A stretch of 64,000 nt of DNA, taken from Daphnia carinata. Lineage: Eukaryota > Arthropoda > Branchiopoda > Diplostraca > Daphniidae. Location: assembly GCF_022539665.2 (NCBI RefSeq), contig NC_081334.1, positions 496,001 to 560,000 on the forward strand. Direction: 5' to 3'. The notes beneath the pieces are model-generated. The model searched no databases. It had not been told where the DNA came from and worked only from the letters and a program-made list of their open reading frames with translations. Below, in pieces: positions 1 through 13,226 of the stretch (position 1 is the first letter of the stretch; the number at the start of each line of letters is the position of its first letter). The position numbers were made by a program, and so were the translations under genes.

Positions 1-416
1 AGAAAAAAACCATCATCAATCATTCAGACGACGACAGATTTTGTATGGGGCTTGAGGGAAAGAAACATTTCGAGCAATCCAACAAGATGATGAATGACGA
101 CATCAAACGGGAAAACCAAAGTGGAGAGATTCGTAAAACTGAGTAGACACAAGCGGATGCTGGATACCAATGAACATAATGGAACCCAATGCCTCTGACT
201 AAGCAGAAAGTACCCTATTTTTTTTTTTTTTTTTCTTTTTTTTTTAACACAACATCCGACACGAGAAAGTGGACGACACGAATAAATCAAGCCCGGAAAT
301 AGTAAAAAGTAGATAAAATGACTAGCATAGTTCTTTTCTTTTTTTTTTTAATATAAATAAATGGTCGGGACTAAATCGTAATTTAAAAATAATAATAAGA
401 ATAAAATGTAAATCTG

Positions 417-453
<37 letters not shown>

Positions 454-1120
454 GCTGACAGCCGAATTCGACATGGCGTCCATTCTAGCGAACGAACAGG
501 AAACGGGAAGCCGACAAAATGCGAACGACAACAAAGCAAACTATCAGTAACTAAATTTCTAAAAAAAAAAAAAAAAAAAAAAAAAATTTAATAAATAAAA
601 AAAAAAGGGGAAACACAGAAGTGCGACGTATGACGAACAAAAAAAAAAAGATGTGTCATAAAACAGAACATTGTGAACGACAAAAGAAGAGGAAAAGAAA
701 AGAGCGTAAAAGAATAGTTAGATATGTTTGGTAGATACCTGTCGATACATCAGCGGCATTCCCTTTGTTTTATTTAATGAAACGCAAAAATTGGAAAAAA
801 TAAATTGAAAAAAAAAAAAAGAAAAGAAAAAACGGAAACGAAAGAGAAAGAGAGAGAGAGATGAGTTTTAGACGGAGAAAGTGTCGGAATTCAGTTGGAA
901 ATAGATAAAGCAGAAAACGGTGGAGAAACTCAGGAAATCAACAAAGACACGAAAAAAAAAAAAATAAAATAAAATAAAAATAAAATAAAAATCTTATGGA
1001 TAAAACCCTTTTTTGTTTTTTGTTTTTTGTTTTTGTTTTTGGCTCAAACTGATTACTACGGCGCATGTATGTCATCCAAACGAAACCGAGTATAGAGCGG
1101 AGGGTAGAGGGAAGACGTAC

Positions 1121-1165
<45 letters not shown>

Positions 1166-1190
1166 ACGGGATATTTTTGTGCGCGCTCAC
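1..1190. other. Intron of the ankyrin gene at the left edge
   Basis: No exon could be recognised here. The stretch follows the donor of the last visible ankyrin exon (minus strand, exon end 1191, GTGAGC). It is dominated by homopolymers, including about 34 T ending near 452 and about 41 A from 1122 to 1162. The short open frames across it are lysine or phenylalanine runs made by these tracts. The rest of the ankyrin gene should lie to the left of the window. Confidence 0.7.
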
Positions 1191-1995
1191 CTGTGATGCT
1201 GCAGAGGAGCCGCAACGTGGGCGTATCGCCGCTGTACTGGTTGATCATCCCGCGGGCAGCGGCTTGCGGTACGGGGATCGTCAAGGTAATAGGCCTGTGG
1301 AACTTTCTCCTGCGGGGCTCCACCGTCACGATGGGCGAGACGGCCACCCGGTTGCCCAGCAGTTTCACCACCAGTTCCGGTTGTATCGGTTGCGCCTGTT
1401 TTACATAAATTTCAGTGCCCGGGTGGAATTAAATTTACAAAAAGAAAAAAAAAAAAAAAAAGAAAAACCAACAGAAGCAACAAAAAAAAAAAAAAAAAAC
1501 GAAATGGGGTTACACACAAACACCCTGGTCCGGTATTTTTTTCTTTTTCTCTTAAATTTTGTTTTTGTTTTAGTTTTTTTTTTTTTTTTTTTTTTTTTTT
1601 GCTTTGTACTGCGTGTGATTGGGGATATTGTACGTGTGTGTATGTGTATGTCTTTCGTGAGTTGAAATGGAGATCATGGAGGGGAGGCATTTCTTTGTTC
1701 TAAAAAAAAAAAAACTATGACTATCGAAATTGCTTTTGATTAAGACTGGCGCTTCTATCCCGTCATGTCCCGACATTCCTACATTGCAATGGCTGCATCG
1801 TGAAAAAAACAAAAAACAAGATGTCGACAGAAAAAAACAAACAAAGAGAATCCTTATTAACAAACTGCACTCGTTGGGGCAGTCTGAAGCCAATTAAAGG
1901 AACAGAGAGGGGAGGGAGAAAAGGTGTGCGTCACGTGTCAAAAGCAACATGCAGCAGCCTCGAAGCCAATTCGAATGATACCCAAAAATATCCTT

Positions 1996-2029
<34 letters not shown>

Positions 2030-4998
2030 ATTTAAAAATGATAATAATATGAAAAGCCAAACCACCGGACATACGAGAGACAGACAGCCATGCTTTTTAA
2101 AAGCTAATAATAATTTTTTTAAAAAATGAATCAGTTTCAAATCATTGTTTCTTACAATTGAAATGTTGGTCAATCATTACATTTTCCTAATTCTTTTTTT
2201 CTTTCTTTCTTTTCCTATTTTTGATTCTTTTCTTTTAGTGAAAATGTTAAAGAGGATAGGAGGATATGGGTATTGATTAGTAAGGTCAAGTCTCGCACCT
2301 GGATTTGGTCCATTTTATTGAAAATCCCGATGTTCCAAAAGCGATACATTCCAGTTAATAGACATTGAAAGAGTTAGTTTTAAGATGATGGGAAAAAAAA
2401 AAAGAGAGAGAAAAAGAAGATGAGCGTTAAAAGAAATGAAAAAAGAATTTGCATAATGTTTCCGGAATTGAGGAGAATTCGATTTTTTTGTTGTTGTTGT
2501 TGTTGTTGTAGTTGTTGAAAAATTACGAAATAAAGTACAACGCGTGCGGAAACTGGCGCATTTACGAAAAAAAACAAAACAAATTCGGTTCAATTCATTA
2601 ATTTTTAAATTCCCAATTGTCGATATGCCTTTCCAAATACGACCAAACTGAAAAGCGTTCCGATAAACGCTTGTTACACTAGTTGAAATCCACGAAAAGA
2701 AAATAATAAATAATAAAAAATAAGTTCATGTTTCAATTGATCTCAAATCAACTGGCCGGAACATTATCTCTCGCATCTCTTCCCTGCTTTACCCATTTCG
2801 AAATAAAAAACAAAAATCTACTAGCAAACTTCAAAGACGATTACAAGTGAAAAAAACAGAAAAAAAAAAAAAAAAAAAAATCTACAATTCTCAAAGTACG
2901 ACGATATCTGTAAGGGGGGGGTAAACGAAAAAAAAAAAAAAAAAAATGAAATATGGATTTGTTGTTTGATCACGGGGTAACCAGTCATCCAGATATGTTT
3001 GAAGGCAACTGTTATCTTACGTTCACCCCGCAAAAATACCTTACATTTTACATTTATGAAGCACACGACGATGATAGGTTAGAAATTCTTTTGTTAGTTT
3101 CCTTTTTTTTTTTTTTTTTTTTTTTTTTTGAACCGAAAAGATTTCAAAGAAAAAAGCCAGTTCCAGTAGTTAAAGAGTCCCAAAAAAATAAAAGCCAAGC
3201 AAGAGAGCCATAAAAAAACCGAAAGAAGAAGAGAAAAGAAGACGAAAAAAAAAATACATATATATATATATATAAAAATACCAATGAAGAAACTACCAGA
3301 AGCAAAATGCAGTCATTCCGAAAGCATGCAAATTATGAGCACACCAGACTGTTTGCCTCGCATGAGATCATCGACCCCGTTCTCCCCGAAAGCTACTGAA
3401 GATTTTTTCATTGAGTCGAGTGTTTTTTGGGGAGAGAGAGAAAGAGAAGTCGGATGTTTTTTGTTTTTTTTTTGTTAGGTTCGAGGTTATACATTTGAAA
3501 CTATGACCTAAAAAAAAAAAAAAAAGAAAATAGAAAGAAAAAAAAAAAAACAACAAAAAGAACGCAAGCGAAAAAAAAAAAAATGTTTTGTTATAAGAAT
3601 AAATAAGTAAATAAACTTCTGTCGCCATTTTTGATTGGAGAATAGATTCTAAACGCTTTCAAGAAATGAGAAACCCCCCCCCCCCCCAAAAAAAAAAATA
3701 AAAAAATAACTAAATAAATAAAAATGGAAAAAGATCTGGCAAATATCGAAGGCAGGAACGTTTCATTTTTGACACGAGAGACCCTAGAGGGCAAAAGAGA
3801 CACTTCCCCATTGAATCCTTCTACCTTTAAGGTTGTGACTAGACGCATTGGCGGGGGGTGGAGTGGACTAGAAAATTGATACAAAACGTAAAGATCCCCT
3901 CTGATTCGATCTAAAATCAAACAAGAAGAAACTACCACTGACCTACTAGAGAGCTAAAAATAAAAAAAAGACTATCGATCTAGTAGGAAATGATGACGAT
4001 GAGATAGAAATGGGAAAGAAAAATTGAGAGGGCAGTGCTTCTTTTAATGAGAGGATGGGTGGGGGGCGGAGGGAGGAGAAAGGGAGGGAGTTGGTTCTAT
4101 TCGATCGTTTTTCTACCAGATGAGAGAGAATCGCTTCTTTTTGGGGATGTGATTGACGGTGATCTTTTTCCACGGTCCAGAGTAGTTAGGTCGCAATTTG
4201 GCCAGATTTACCTGCAGTCCCACTTTGATCTTCTTGGTGAGTGCGCCCGGCGGGAAGACGGCCTGCACTTGGGGCACGACCGAAGACGAGACCATACCAC
4301 CGTCGGGACCAATGGCGTGGACTTCTTGGCGGACGCGGGACACGATAGCAAAGTACTGCGGGAAATCCGTCGTCAAAATGCGGGTGATTCGGTGCGTGTT
4401 CATGTCCTCCAGCTGGCCCATATCTGCACATCCATTTCCGGATCCACCATTTTTTAAAATTATTATTATACGAAAAAAAAAAAAAAAAAAAGAAGAAATT
4501 CAAATTTCGAAATTCATTCAGAACTCACCTTCGCCGTCGAAACTTTCATTCAGAACTTCCTGGACAGCTTCTTCGGTCGCTTCCAGCGTGTGCTCCCTCC
4601 ACGTTTCGCCATTGTCGCTACGCAAAACGATGATCTCGCGCTCCTTCCCGCGCAGAGCGGCAAAATGCGGAACTTCAATAATAACAGGGCTGCCAAAAAA
4701 AAAAAAAAAAAAAGATTTATTTTATTTTTTTTAAATAATTATTTGAACTTGTTCAGTGACATAGTCGACGTACCCAAGGAATTTAGCGGCAGTGGGTCCC
4801 AATTCCAGGATGCGGCTGGCCAAAGCCTCGCCTTCCATCAACGGCGGGGGGTGTACCAATTTGTCGCGCTTCAGGTAACGACAGGTGATGCGCATTGGGC
4901 ACGGAGCCTTACGGGGCGGGATGATGACACGGACGCCGCTATGGCGACATCCACGCATCGCTCCACCGCGAGCATCAACCATAAAGCTGACCAAAAAC
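1191..4998 (-). other. Ank: ZU5 spectrin-binding module, first part
   Basis: Exons 4774-4998, 4529-4689, 4212-4423 and 1191-1395 encode the ZU5 region. Key stretches are [43 protein letters not shown] and [21 protein letters not shown], which runs into [20 protein letters not shown]. These match the well-known ankyrin ZU5 sequences residue for residue over long stretches. The donor after 4774 is GTACGT. The 2.8-kb intron 1396-4211 holds only homopolymer-rich sequence that I can see. Splice phases are 2, 1, 0 and 1 in order. Confidence 0.93.
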
Positions 4999-5548
4999 CT
5001 AAAGGAGAAAAAAAAACAACAAGGGAATCCAATGAAATCGCCGCTTTGTGGTGCGGTGGCGAAGGGCTCTGATTTAATTATTATTTTTTTTTTTCTTAAA
5101 TGAAAGCCCCCCGCACTTCCGACACGAAACATTGAAAGCCGATGATCAGCGAAAAACCCCGCCGGATATGCAATCCGGACGGAGAGGCGTGTAACTGAAA
5201 CTCAATGAAAACCAGAGAGAACAACATCAACTAAATACAACTACAACTACTAATTTTTTTTTTTTTTTGTTTCTTTTACCACCACAGATGAGAATGAAAA
5301 TTAAAAAAAAAAAAAAATAATAATAATAATGTTTACCTAAACATATTGTTAAACGCTATCGTCTAAGGTTATCAACGTCAAAAGAAAGCGATTATGATTT
5401 CAATGGACGTTTTATAAAAATAAAAAAAAAATAAAAAACTAGGCTGTTAAACAACACAGAGATACTACCGTCAAATACAGTTCAGACTGTAAACGAGAGC
5501 GCGCATGCAAGATGACTACGACGAAGAATTTCGAAAAAAAAAAAATAA

Positions 5549-5579
<31 letters not shown>

Positions 5580-6127
5580 AAGACATGAACGGGCGAAAGG
5601 CCCGCCATATTGTTTCGATCCACTTACGTTTTCCATTTAAGTCCCCTGTTAGAGAAGTAGCGTGGCAAAAAAGGGTAGGAAAAAGAAACAGATGGCGTGT
5701 TTTGTTATTTAGAAAATGTTAGTTTACATTAGTTCATGATCAACATGTCTTAAGTCGTTAGCGGTGGCACCACCGTAGCAATACGGAAGTAATAAATTTT
5801 GTAGCGTTTAATTAGTGACATTAAGCAATCCCCGAAAGCCAATCCAAATCAAATGCTGCAAAGAATCCGATCTCCCTTTTGTTTTTGTTTTTTTGCTGTG
5901 AGTTTTGGCGCACGCGCACACGGTTAATTCGATATCGTTGACATTTTGTTAATAAAGCACAAAACGGAGGCAAAAATAAAAATAAACAAAAAATAAAATA
6001 AACCAAGATGATATTTGCCAACCTGGAACGCCACATTGCCGTACCCTTGGATGCCAACGACAACAGGGAGTCGTCTAGTACGCTGGGATGGCTGGGGGAG
6101 TTGGTAGTACGGAGTGTTTTGGGGAAT

Positions 6128-6160
<33 letters not shown>

Positions 6161-6466
6161 GGTTTGGTTTGTGTGAGCAGATTCATTCAGGCCGGGCAAA
6201 ACAAAATAAATTAGAAAAATTATACATTAAAAAAAAAAAAAAAGAAAAAGAAATGGCAGTGTCAAGTTGCATTGCGCGTCACGATTGAAACCCCAGTGCC
6301 AGCAAAGCAGCAGCAGCAAGTTTCCGTCCGTGTAACATCAGAATGATCCCTCTCCAAACAAAAACAAAACGAGCGGCGAAAAAAACAAACAAAAAAACAA
6401 GGGGAGAGTGGACAGCCCGCAGTGACAATCTGACACCACCACTTTAATACACAGCCCGGTATTAAG

Positions 6467-6497
<31 letters not shown>

Positions 6498-9400
6498 CAC
6501 GGACTGATGGAAAGAGTAAACACAAGACAGGGAGGCACGAAAAGAATCTTCCCAGATGTGACGGGACAAAGAACCACACGAACGGACATGCCCTTATATG
6601 AAAACCGTGCAAATCAAATGACTGTGCATGTGTGCGCCTCAGTAAAACTGAACAAACTCCTGGTCATCCCCGATTTGTGTGACACACCACTTACAAAAGT
6701 ACGAGTGGAAAAAGGAAAAAAAGAAGAACACAAATCAAAACAATTGCCGGCTATAAAAATCCATCTCTTCCTTTACAAATGTCATCGCTCCGTTCTTTCG
6801 ATTGAAGCTTTAAAAAAGAACAAAAAAAAAAAAAAAAGACTCGCTCTTCAATCAGCGCCTCTTTTGTGTGTTGTGTGTGACGGCACGTCAGCATTGCTCT
6901 CATGCGCGCTTAGCATTCATTAAACAAAAATGGATTTTCTTTTTGTTTTGTTTGATTTCTAAAAATTCAGAAGATAAAAAAAAAAAAAAAAAAAAAAAAA
7001 AGATCTTACCCGATGCTGACTGGCTGGCGTGCCAGATCGACGTTATCCGGCGCGTAATTACCGCTGAACTGGGCGTATCCTTCTTTGGCCGCCAGGATGG
7101 ATTCCTCAACTGAAATTCATTTTTTTTAACGTCACATTATTATTATTATCATTGTTTTAAATTATCTTCAAATCAAATCGAATTTAACTCCAAAAAAAAA
7201 AAAAAAATGAAGGGAAACAAAACGACGGAAAGTAAAAAGAAAAAACGCGTTGATTTGATTTACCACCAGAATTACGGCGATCCTCGCCCATTCCATCCAT
7301 CGGCATCGAGTCGTCGCCCAGTGATTTCATCTCGTCGACAGTCAGGTAGCGATAAGATTGGTCGCCCATGACGCCGTCCTCGCCACCTTCATCCTCCGAG
7401 TCGGACATGAACGTCTCCTGCATCGTTTCGGGCGCCTGGACGCGGTACTTTTCCTCGATGATGGTCGTCGTCGTCGTCGTAATCGTCGTCTCCGTCACCA
7501 CCTTCAGCGTCTCGATGACGGTGATGTAGCCCAGCTTCTGAGCGATCGACAGGGCCGTCTGACCCTGCGTTGTGATGGCGTTCGGCGTCGCTCCGCTCTC
7601 CAACAGCAGATTGACGATCATCGGGTGGCCTTGCTGGGCGGCCTGGTGCAGCGGGGTGTAGCCTTGACTGGTGACGGCATCGATCTGGCTCTGGTGGCCC
7701 AGCAAGAAGCGCACCATATTCATCTGGCCGAAATGGCAAGCGACGTGAAGTGGAGTGTACCCGCTCTGTGTTCCATGAGCAAATAAACAAAACAAAACGT
7801 GATTTAAAAAAAAAAAAAAAAAAATCACGAGTCATCGAAGGGCAAAACATTTAAAAACTTTGGTCTTGTTGTTTTTAATATTCAAAAAAAAAAAATAAAT
7901 AAATAAATATTATATGTAGTACTTATAGTACCTTCGTCTGGGCGTTGATTTCGGCATTGTTCTTGACCAAAATGGCGGCCACGTTGACACGATCTTCTTG
8001 GGCGCATAGATGGAGCGGTGTCAATCCATTCTTGGCCTCGTAGTTGGCGTCCGCCTGGTGCTCAATCAACAACGTCGACATGTCCGTGTGACCCTCCTGG
8101 GCGCTGAGGTGGAGCGGCGTGAAACCGGCCTTGGACTCGGCGTTCGTCTGGGCGCCGTATTCCAGCAGCGTCGTGGCAATGTCCATCTGTCCGACAACAA
8201 CAACAACAAAAACCAAAAGAAAAATACGATGGCTGTTAATTAGATGGCCGCGCATAAAAAACAAAAAAAAAACAAAAAAAACAAACAAAAAAAAAACAAA
8301 AGATTAATAGAGAATTTCCAGTTCGACTGACTTGATTCTTCTTAGCGGCGATGTGAAGCGGAGTGTATCCGTTCTTGGCCGAGGCGTGAGGAGAGGCTCC
8401 CTTATCCAGCAGGAGCAAAGCCACGCTCTGGTGATCGTAGTGGCTGGCCACGTGCAATGGAGTAACGCCGTTCTATATTAGCAAACGTTTCAAGAAAAAG
8501 GTACAACAATAAATAGAAAGATAAAGCCTTCGATAACTGAAGTCCCCCCTTTTCCTTTAAAAAGGAAGGAGATGACGCAACGTTTGATTTGGGCTCATCA
8601 TACTTTGCCCTGGGCATCAACCGGAGCGTCCTTCTGGATGAGCAATTTCGCCACTTTGATGTTGCCGTATTTGGCGGCCAAGTGCAGAGGTGTGAACCCG
8701 CGTTTGGTGGCCGCCGTGTTGTTGGCTCCGTGCTCCAGCAGGACGGCCGCAACTTCATCCTGACCCTCCTTGGCCGCGATGTGGAGCGGCGTGTACATGT
8801 CTTTGGTGATGGCGTCCAAATCGGCTCCGTGCTGGAGCAAGAGCATGACAATGTCGACATTGCCCAGTCGGGACGCAATGTGCAACGGAGTTTGTTGTTC
8901 CTATAATTTATCGGAAATCATTTAAAAATAACGACCAAGTTTAAAATGTAACGATGTTTGTTTGTTTGTTTTTTTTTCCGCATATGTTTCATTTTTTCAA
9001 TTAAAATTTGTTCAATTTTTTTTACCCTCGCACGGGCGTCGACTTGGGCGTTATTGCGGAGCAGGATGCGCACAATGTCCGTCTGATTGGCTCTGGCGGC
9101 CAAATGGAGCGGAGCTTCGCCGCGCATCGTCGGCGCGTTGGCGTTGGCGCCATGCTGCAGCAGGTAGATGACAATGTTCATGCAGCCCATAAAACTGGCA
9201 ACGTGCAGAGGTGTCAATCCCGACTGAATCAAAGTACAAAGTCAACAATGAATTTCGATTTCACGCACCAACCCGACCCGAATAATAAAGAAAGAAATAA
9301 AAACATTTGATTCATTCATTTTTTTTTTTTTTTTCTTTCTTTTTTCCTATACCTCCGTTGTGGCTTCGATGGAAGCGCCGTGTTTGAGGAGCAGCTCGAT

Positions 9401-10681
9401 GACTTTGATGCGGTTCTTTTTGCAGGCGATGTGGAGAGGAGTGAATCCGTTGAGGGCCCGCGAGTTAGGATCGGCCTTGCGGTCGAGGAGCAGCTTGGCG
9501 ACGCGGACGTGTCCGCAGTGAGCGGCTACGTGCAAGGCCGTCAGATAGTCGACTGTGACTTCGTCGACGGGCGCTTTGTGGTGGAGGAGAATGCGTCCGG
9601 CGTCGACGTGGTCACCTTGGGCCGCCATGTGCAGAGGCGCCAGGCCGTTCTTGGTCTTGCTGGAGATGGGAGCTCCGCGCTCCAGCAGCAAGTCGACGAC
9701 GGACTCGTGGCCGGAACGAGCTGCGCAGTGGAGTGGCGTCAGACCGTCGCGAGTCTTGGCCTCCAGCTGAGCGTGTCGGTCCAGCAGCAAAGCGGCCATG
9801 TTGGCTTTACCCCATTTAGCTGCCACGTGTAGCGGAGTGATGTGATGCTATTCATTTTATTTTCATCCAAATTTTTCCAAAACATTAGAGAGAGAAAAAT
9901 GATTAGTTAAAAGATACAATTCATCATCATCATCTTTCCGGCCGTTCATTGACGTCCTTTTACCTTTGCCAGGTAGTTGACGTCGGCGCCCTTTTGAACG
10001 AGTAGACTTGCAATATTCTCATTGCCGTAGTGAGCTGCAATGTGCAGCGGAGTGAAGCCGCTCTTGGACGTCACGTCGGGATTGTGATCGCTCTACAATT
10101 TTTTTTTTTTTTTAAATCAGAATAAGCAATTGGTAAGAAGAGCAGTTCATTAAAGGGCTAAAACAGAAGTGGTCCGGAAGAGTTTCCTATTTCTGTTCAA
10201 AGATGGCGTTGTTTTTTTTTGTTTTTTTTTAAGTACCTGGAGTAGTAGAGCGGCCGCTTTGCAGTCGTCTTTTTTGGCGGCAATGTGCAGGGCCGGCAGG
10301 CGCACTTTGCCCCTCGTGTCGTTCTCCAATAGGACGGACACGACCTTGTCGTGTCCCTGCTGCAGAGCGACGGCCAGCGGAGTGAATCCGTCCTCGGTGG
10401 CCAGGCTCTGATTAGCTCCGTTGGCCAGCAGGAAGCGGACGACGCCGTCGTGATTCTCCTGGGCCGCCATGTAGAGCGGAGTGAACCCATTTTGCGACTG
10501 GACGTTGACGGACGCGCCTTGAAGCACCAAGATCTTGACTACTTCCTCCTGTCCAGCTGGCATGTCAAACAGATATTCAAGATACCAGATAAAAAAAAAA
10601 GTTATTTGATTTAGTCCAACACAAATAGGGAAAGCTACATTCAAAAACATGATGTCAACAAGGAGCCATATGGCAGCCATT

Positions 10682-10715
<34 letters not shown>

Positions 10716-13192
10716 AAATCAAAATTCTTGTTGAATCATCGTTTTCAAGTGGAGAAAAGACGAAGGACGCAGTCAAACAAGAAAAGATGACGGCATGCGT
10801 AGGGGGGGGGGGGGGGGTGCGCTCTATTGAGCCAACTTAAATATGCCGGCGAGAAAAAGAGCTTGTGGATGTTGAACAGTGACGTCATTGGACGGAACGA
10901 GATGTTTTTTTTGTTTTTTTTTTTTTTACCGAGTGATGCGATGTGCAGGGCCGTGTTTCCCTTCTTGGTGGCGGCATCGACGGCAGCTCCGCGCTTCAAT
11001 AATTCCGTCACGACGTCGACGTGCCCTTCCTTCGACGCCAGATGCAGAGCGTTCAATCCATTCTGAAGTCAAAGAAACCAAAGAAACCAAAAAAAAAAAA
11101 AAAAAAAACAAAGTGAAAATCAATATCAACACCTTTTACATTACCACATCACAAACAAAAAACAAACAAAAAACAAAAAAAAAGGGGGGAGGGAGGGAGG
11201 AAGGAAAGGGTGGGCCACTTGTTTCTTTACGCAAATCCCGATGCCAATCGTCATCGGATACGTTCCACCGCAATATCGATTTCGTTTCGGATTCCTCTCT
11301 TTCCCCCTACCCCTTACCTTTCTTCTTATCTCGCCAACCCTCCCTACACCCTCGGTTTTCTGGTTGGCATTTATTTCTTTTCTTTTTTTTTTTTTTTTTC
11401 ACAAGAAGATTAGCACCGACATTGATTACGAAACATATATCCATAGCAGACGCGCAACTAAATCATAACACACAGTCTGTTGTGTTCGAAAACACGCGTG
11501 ACGGTCGGCTAGTTGGGGTGGAAACAACCCATGACCGACGAGGGGGGTGATTTTCCCCCATCTTTTTTCTTTCAATGACGATACTCCCTTTTTTTTAGTT
11601 TCTTCTTTTTTTTTTTTTTTTTGCCTACACCCAACACTAACCCCCGTCAATTCTAGCCGATCGTGCATGCACAATTCGATGGGGGGGGGGGGGGGGACCA
11701 ACATGGCGCTTTTTAGCTCCGCGTTCCGACTCATTTATAATCGAACTGGTGGCAGCAGAGTTCTTCTTTTCTCTTTTTGTATTGTTATTATTATTATTTT
11801 TCAAGAGGAGAACAGTAGTGGTGAGGGGGGGGGGGTACACTACACCCGATGGCGACGACAAGTATTGATTGCCCCCCCCCCTCTCTCCCTTCTGCCAGCA
11901 GGACGCGCTCGCAACAAAAGGCAAGAAAAAAAAAAAAAAAGAAAAAAAAGAAGAGGAGATGGCAATCGAAAAACAAACGGCAGCATGGCACAAACGGTGA
12001 TGACATTTTCCAGCAGAGTTGCATTTGAGCTTTTTTTATCAATTCGCGCAGTAATGGCGTCTCGTTTAGCCACTCCGGCAGATGGAACAAAGAGGGGGAA
12101 AAGAGAAAAAAAAAAAAATAAATAAAATGTTCTTCGTTCGTTTGTTATTTCGCCTTAATGTTTTTCGTTTGCCCGTTTCCCTTGTCTGCACACATACGTC
12201 AGCCCCACCCTGGACCCACCCTTTAACCCAAGGTAGTGTGTTTGTGTGTTGCTGAATAGAATAAGAATGAGAAGAAGAAGAAGAAAAAAAAAAAACAAGG
12301 AGGGGAAAGGGTGAGGGGGGGGGGATAGGATAGGAGGGAGGAGAGGTGGATCGATAATTTTATTGCAGTTGCCAAGACGCGGATTCGTTTTGGCAAACGC
12401 GCGTTCGGGAAACAGTTGGGCGTTAAAAATGGCGGCTTTTTGGTAGGAAAGAGAAAGGGGAGGAAATGAATTGGTAAGTTTTTATAATATTTATTTTATT
12501 TATTTTTTTTTTGAATAAAATGAAATTTACCGCGTTGCTGGTGTTGATGTCGGTGTTGTTCTTCAAATGCTCGAGGACCTTGTCCAGGTGACCGTCGCGT
12601 GCCGAACGTAAGAAACCGGCTTTGGCGTCCGACTGGAAAGTAAGAAACGAATCAAAAAGAAAAAGAGTTTGTTATTTTCGTTTTGTTTTTTTTTGTTTTT
12701 TTTTTTTGTTGTTGTTGTTGTTTGTTGTGTTGTGTTTTTTGTTTTGTTTTTTCTTTCGTGATTCTCTAATCGTGATGAACTGGAGAGGAAGAAGAAGAAA
12801 GAAAGAAAAAGAAAAAAGGGGGAAGGGGAAGGCAATTGAGACACACTGGTGGAAAAGATGAAGAGAACAAGATAAAGAGAACACAAATATTAAGAGGGAT
12901 ATGGGGGGGGGGGGGTACCACAGGAGTCGGAACTGTTCGTTCCGTATCCGTTCCGTCTATATCCACGAGATTAACACACACACACATACACACACACATA
13001 CAAATAAATAAATAATAAATTTCTTCCACCCCCCCCCCCCGAAAAAAAAAAAAAAAAATCCATACTAGAGTGGGAATACGGCTTATAATGAGGGATTGTT
13101 GTGTTCGTGAGAGAAAGAACAAAACAGAATAAGAACACACGAGAGAAACGAAGAAGAAGTGGATTACAATCAGTCGGGTCGACGTTGTACGG

Positions 13193-13226
<34 letters not shown>

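Noticed and set aside
1013-2129. Open frames of 60-160 codons rich in Lys, Phe or Gln in the left part
   Set aside because: They are created by poly(A), poly(T) and short repeats and do not fit splice phases. The real coding exons in this region are the ankyrin ones in other frames.
7358-9832. Plus-strand open frames of 100-150 codons opposite the ankyrin exons
   Set aside because: Shadow frames of the GC-richer ankyrin-repeat exons; the minus strand carries the known repeat motifs.
11318-11360. Donor-like GTAAGG downstream of an ATG on the minus strand
   Set aside because: The frame from the ATG meets a stop before the donor.
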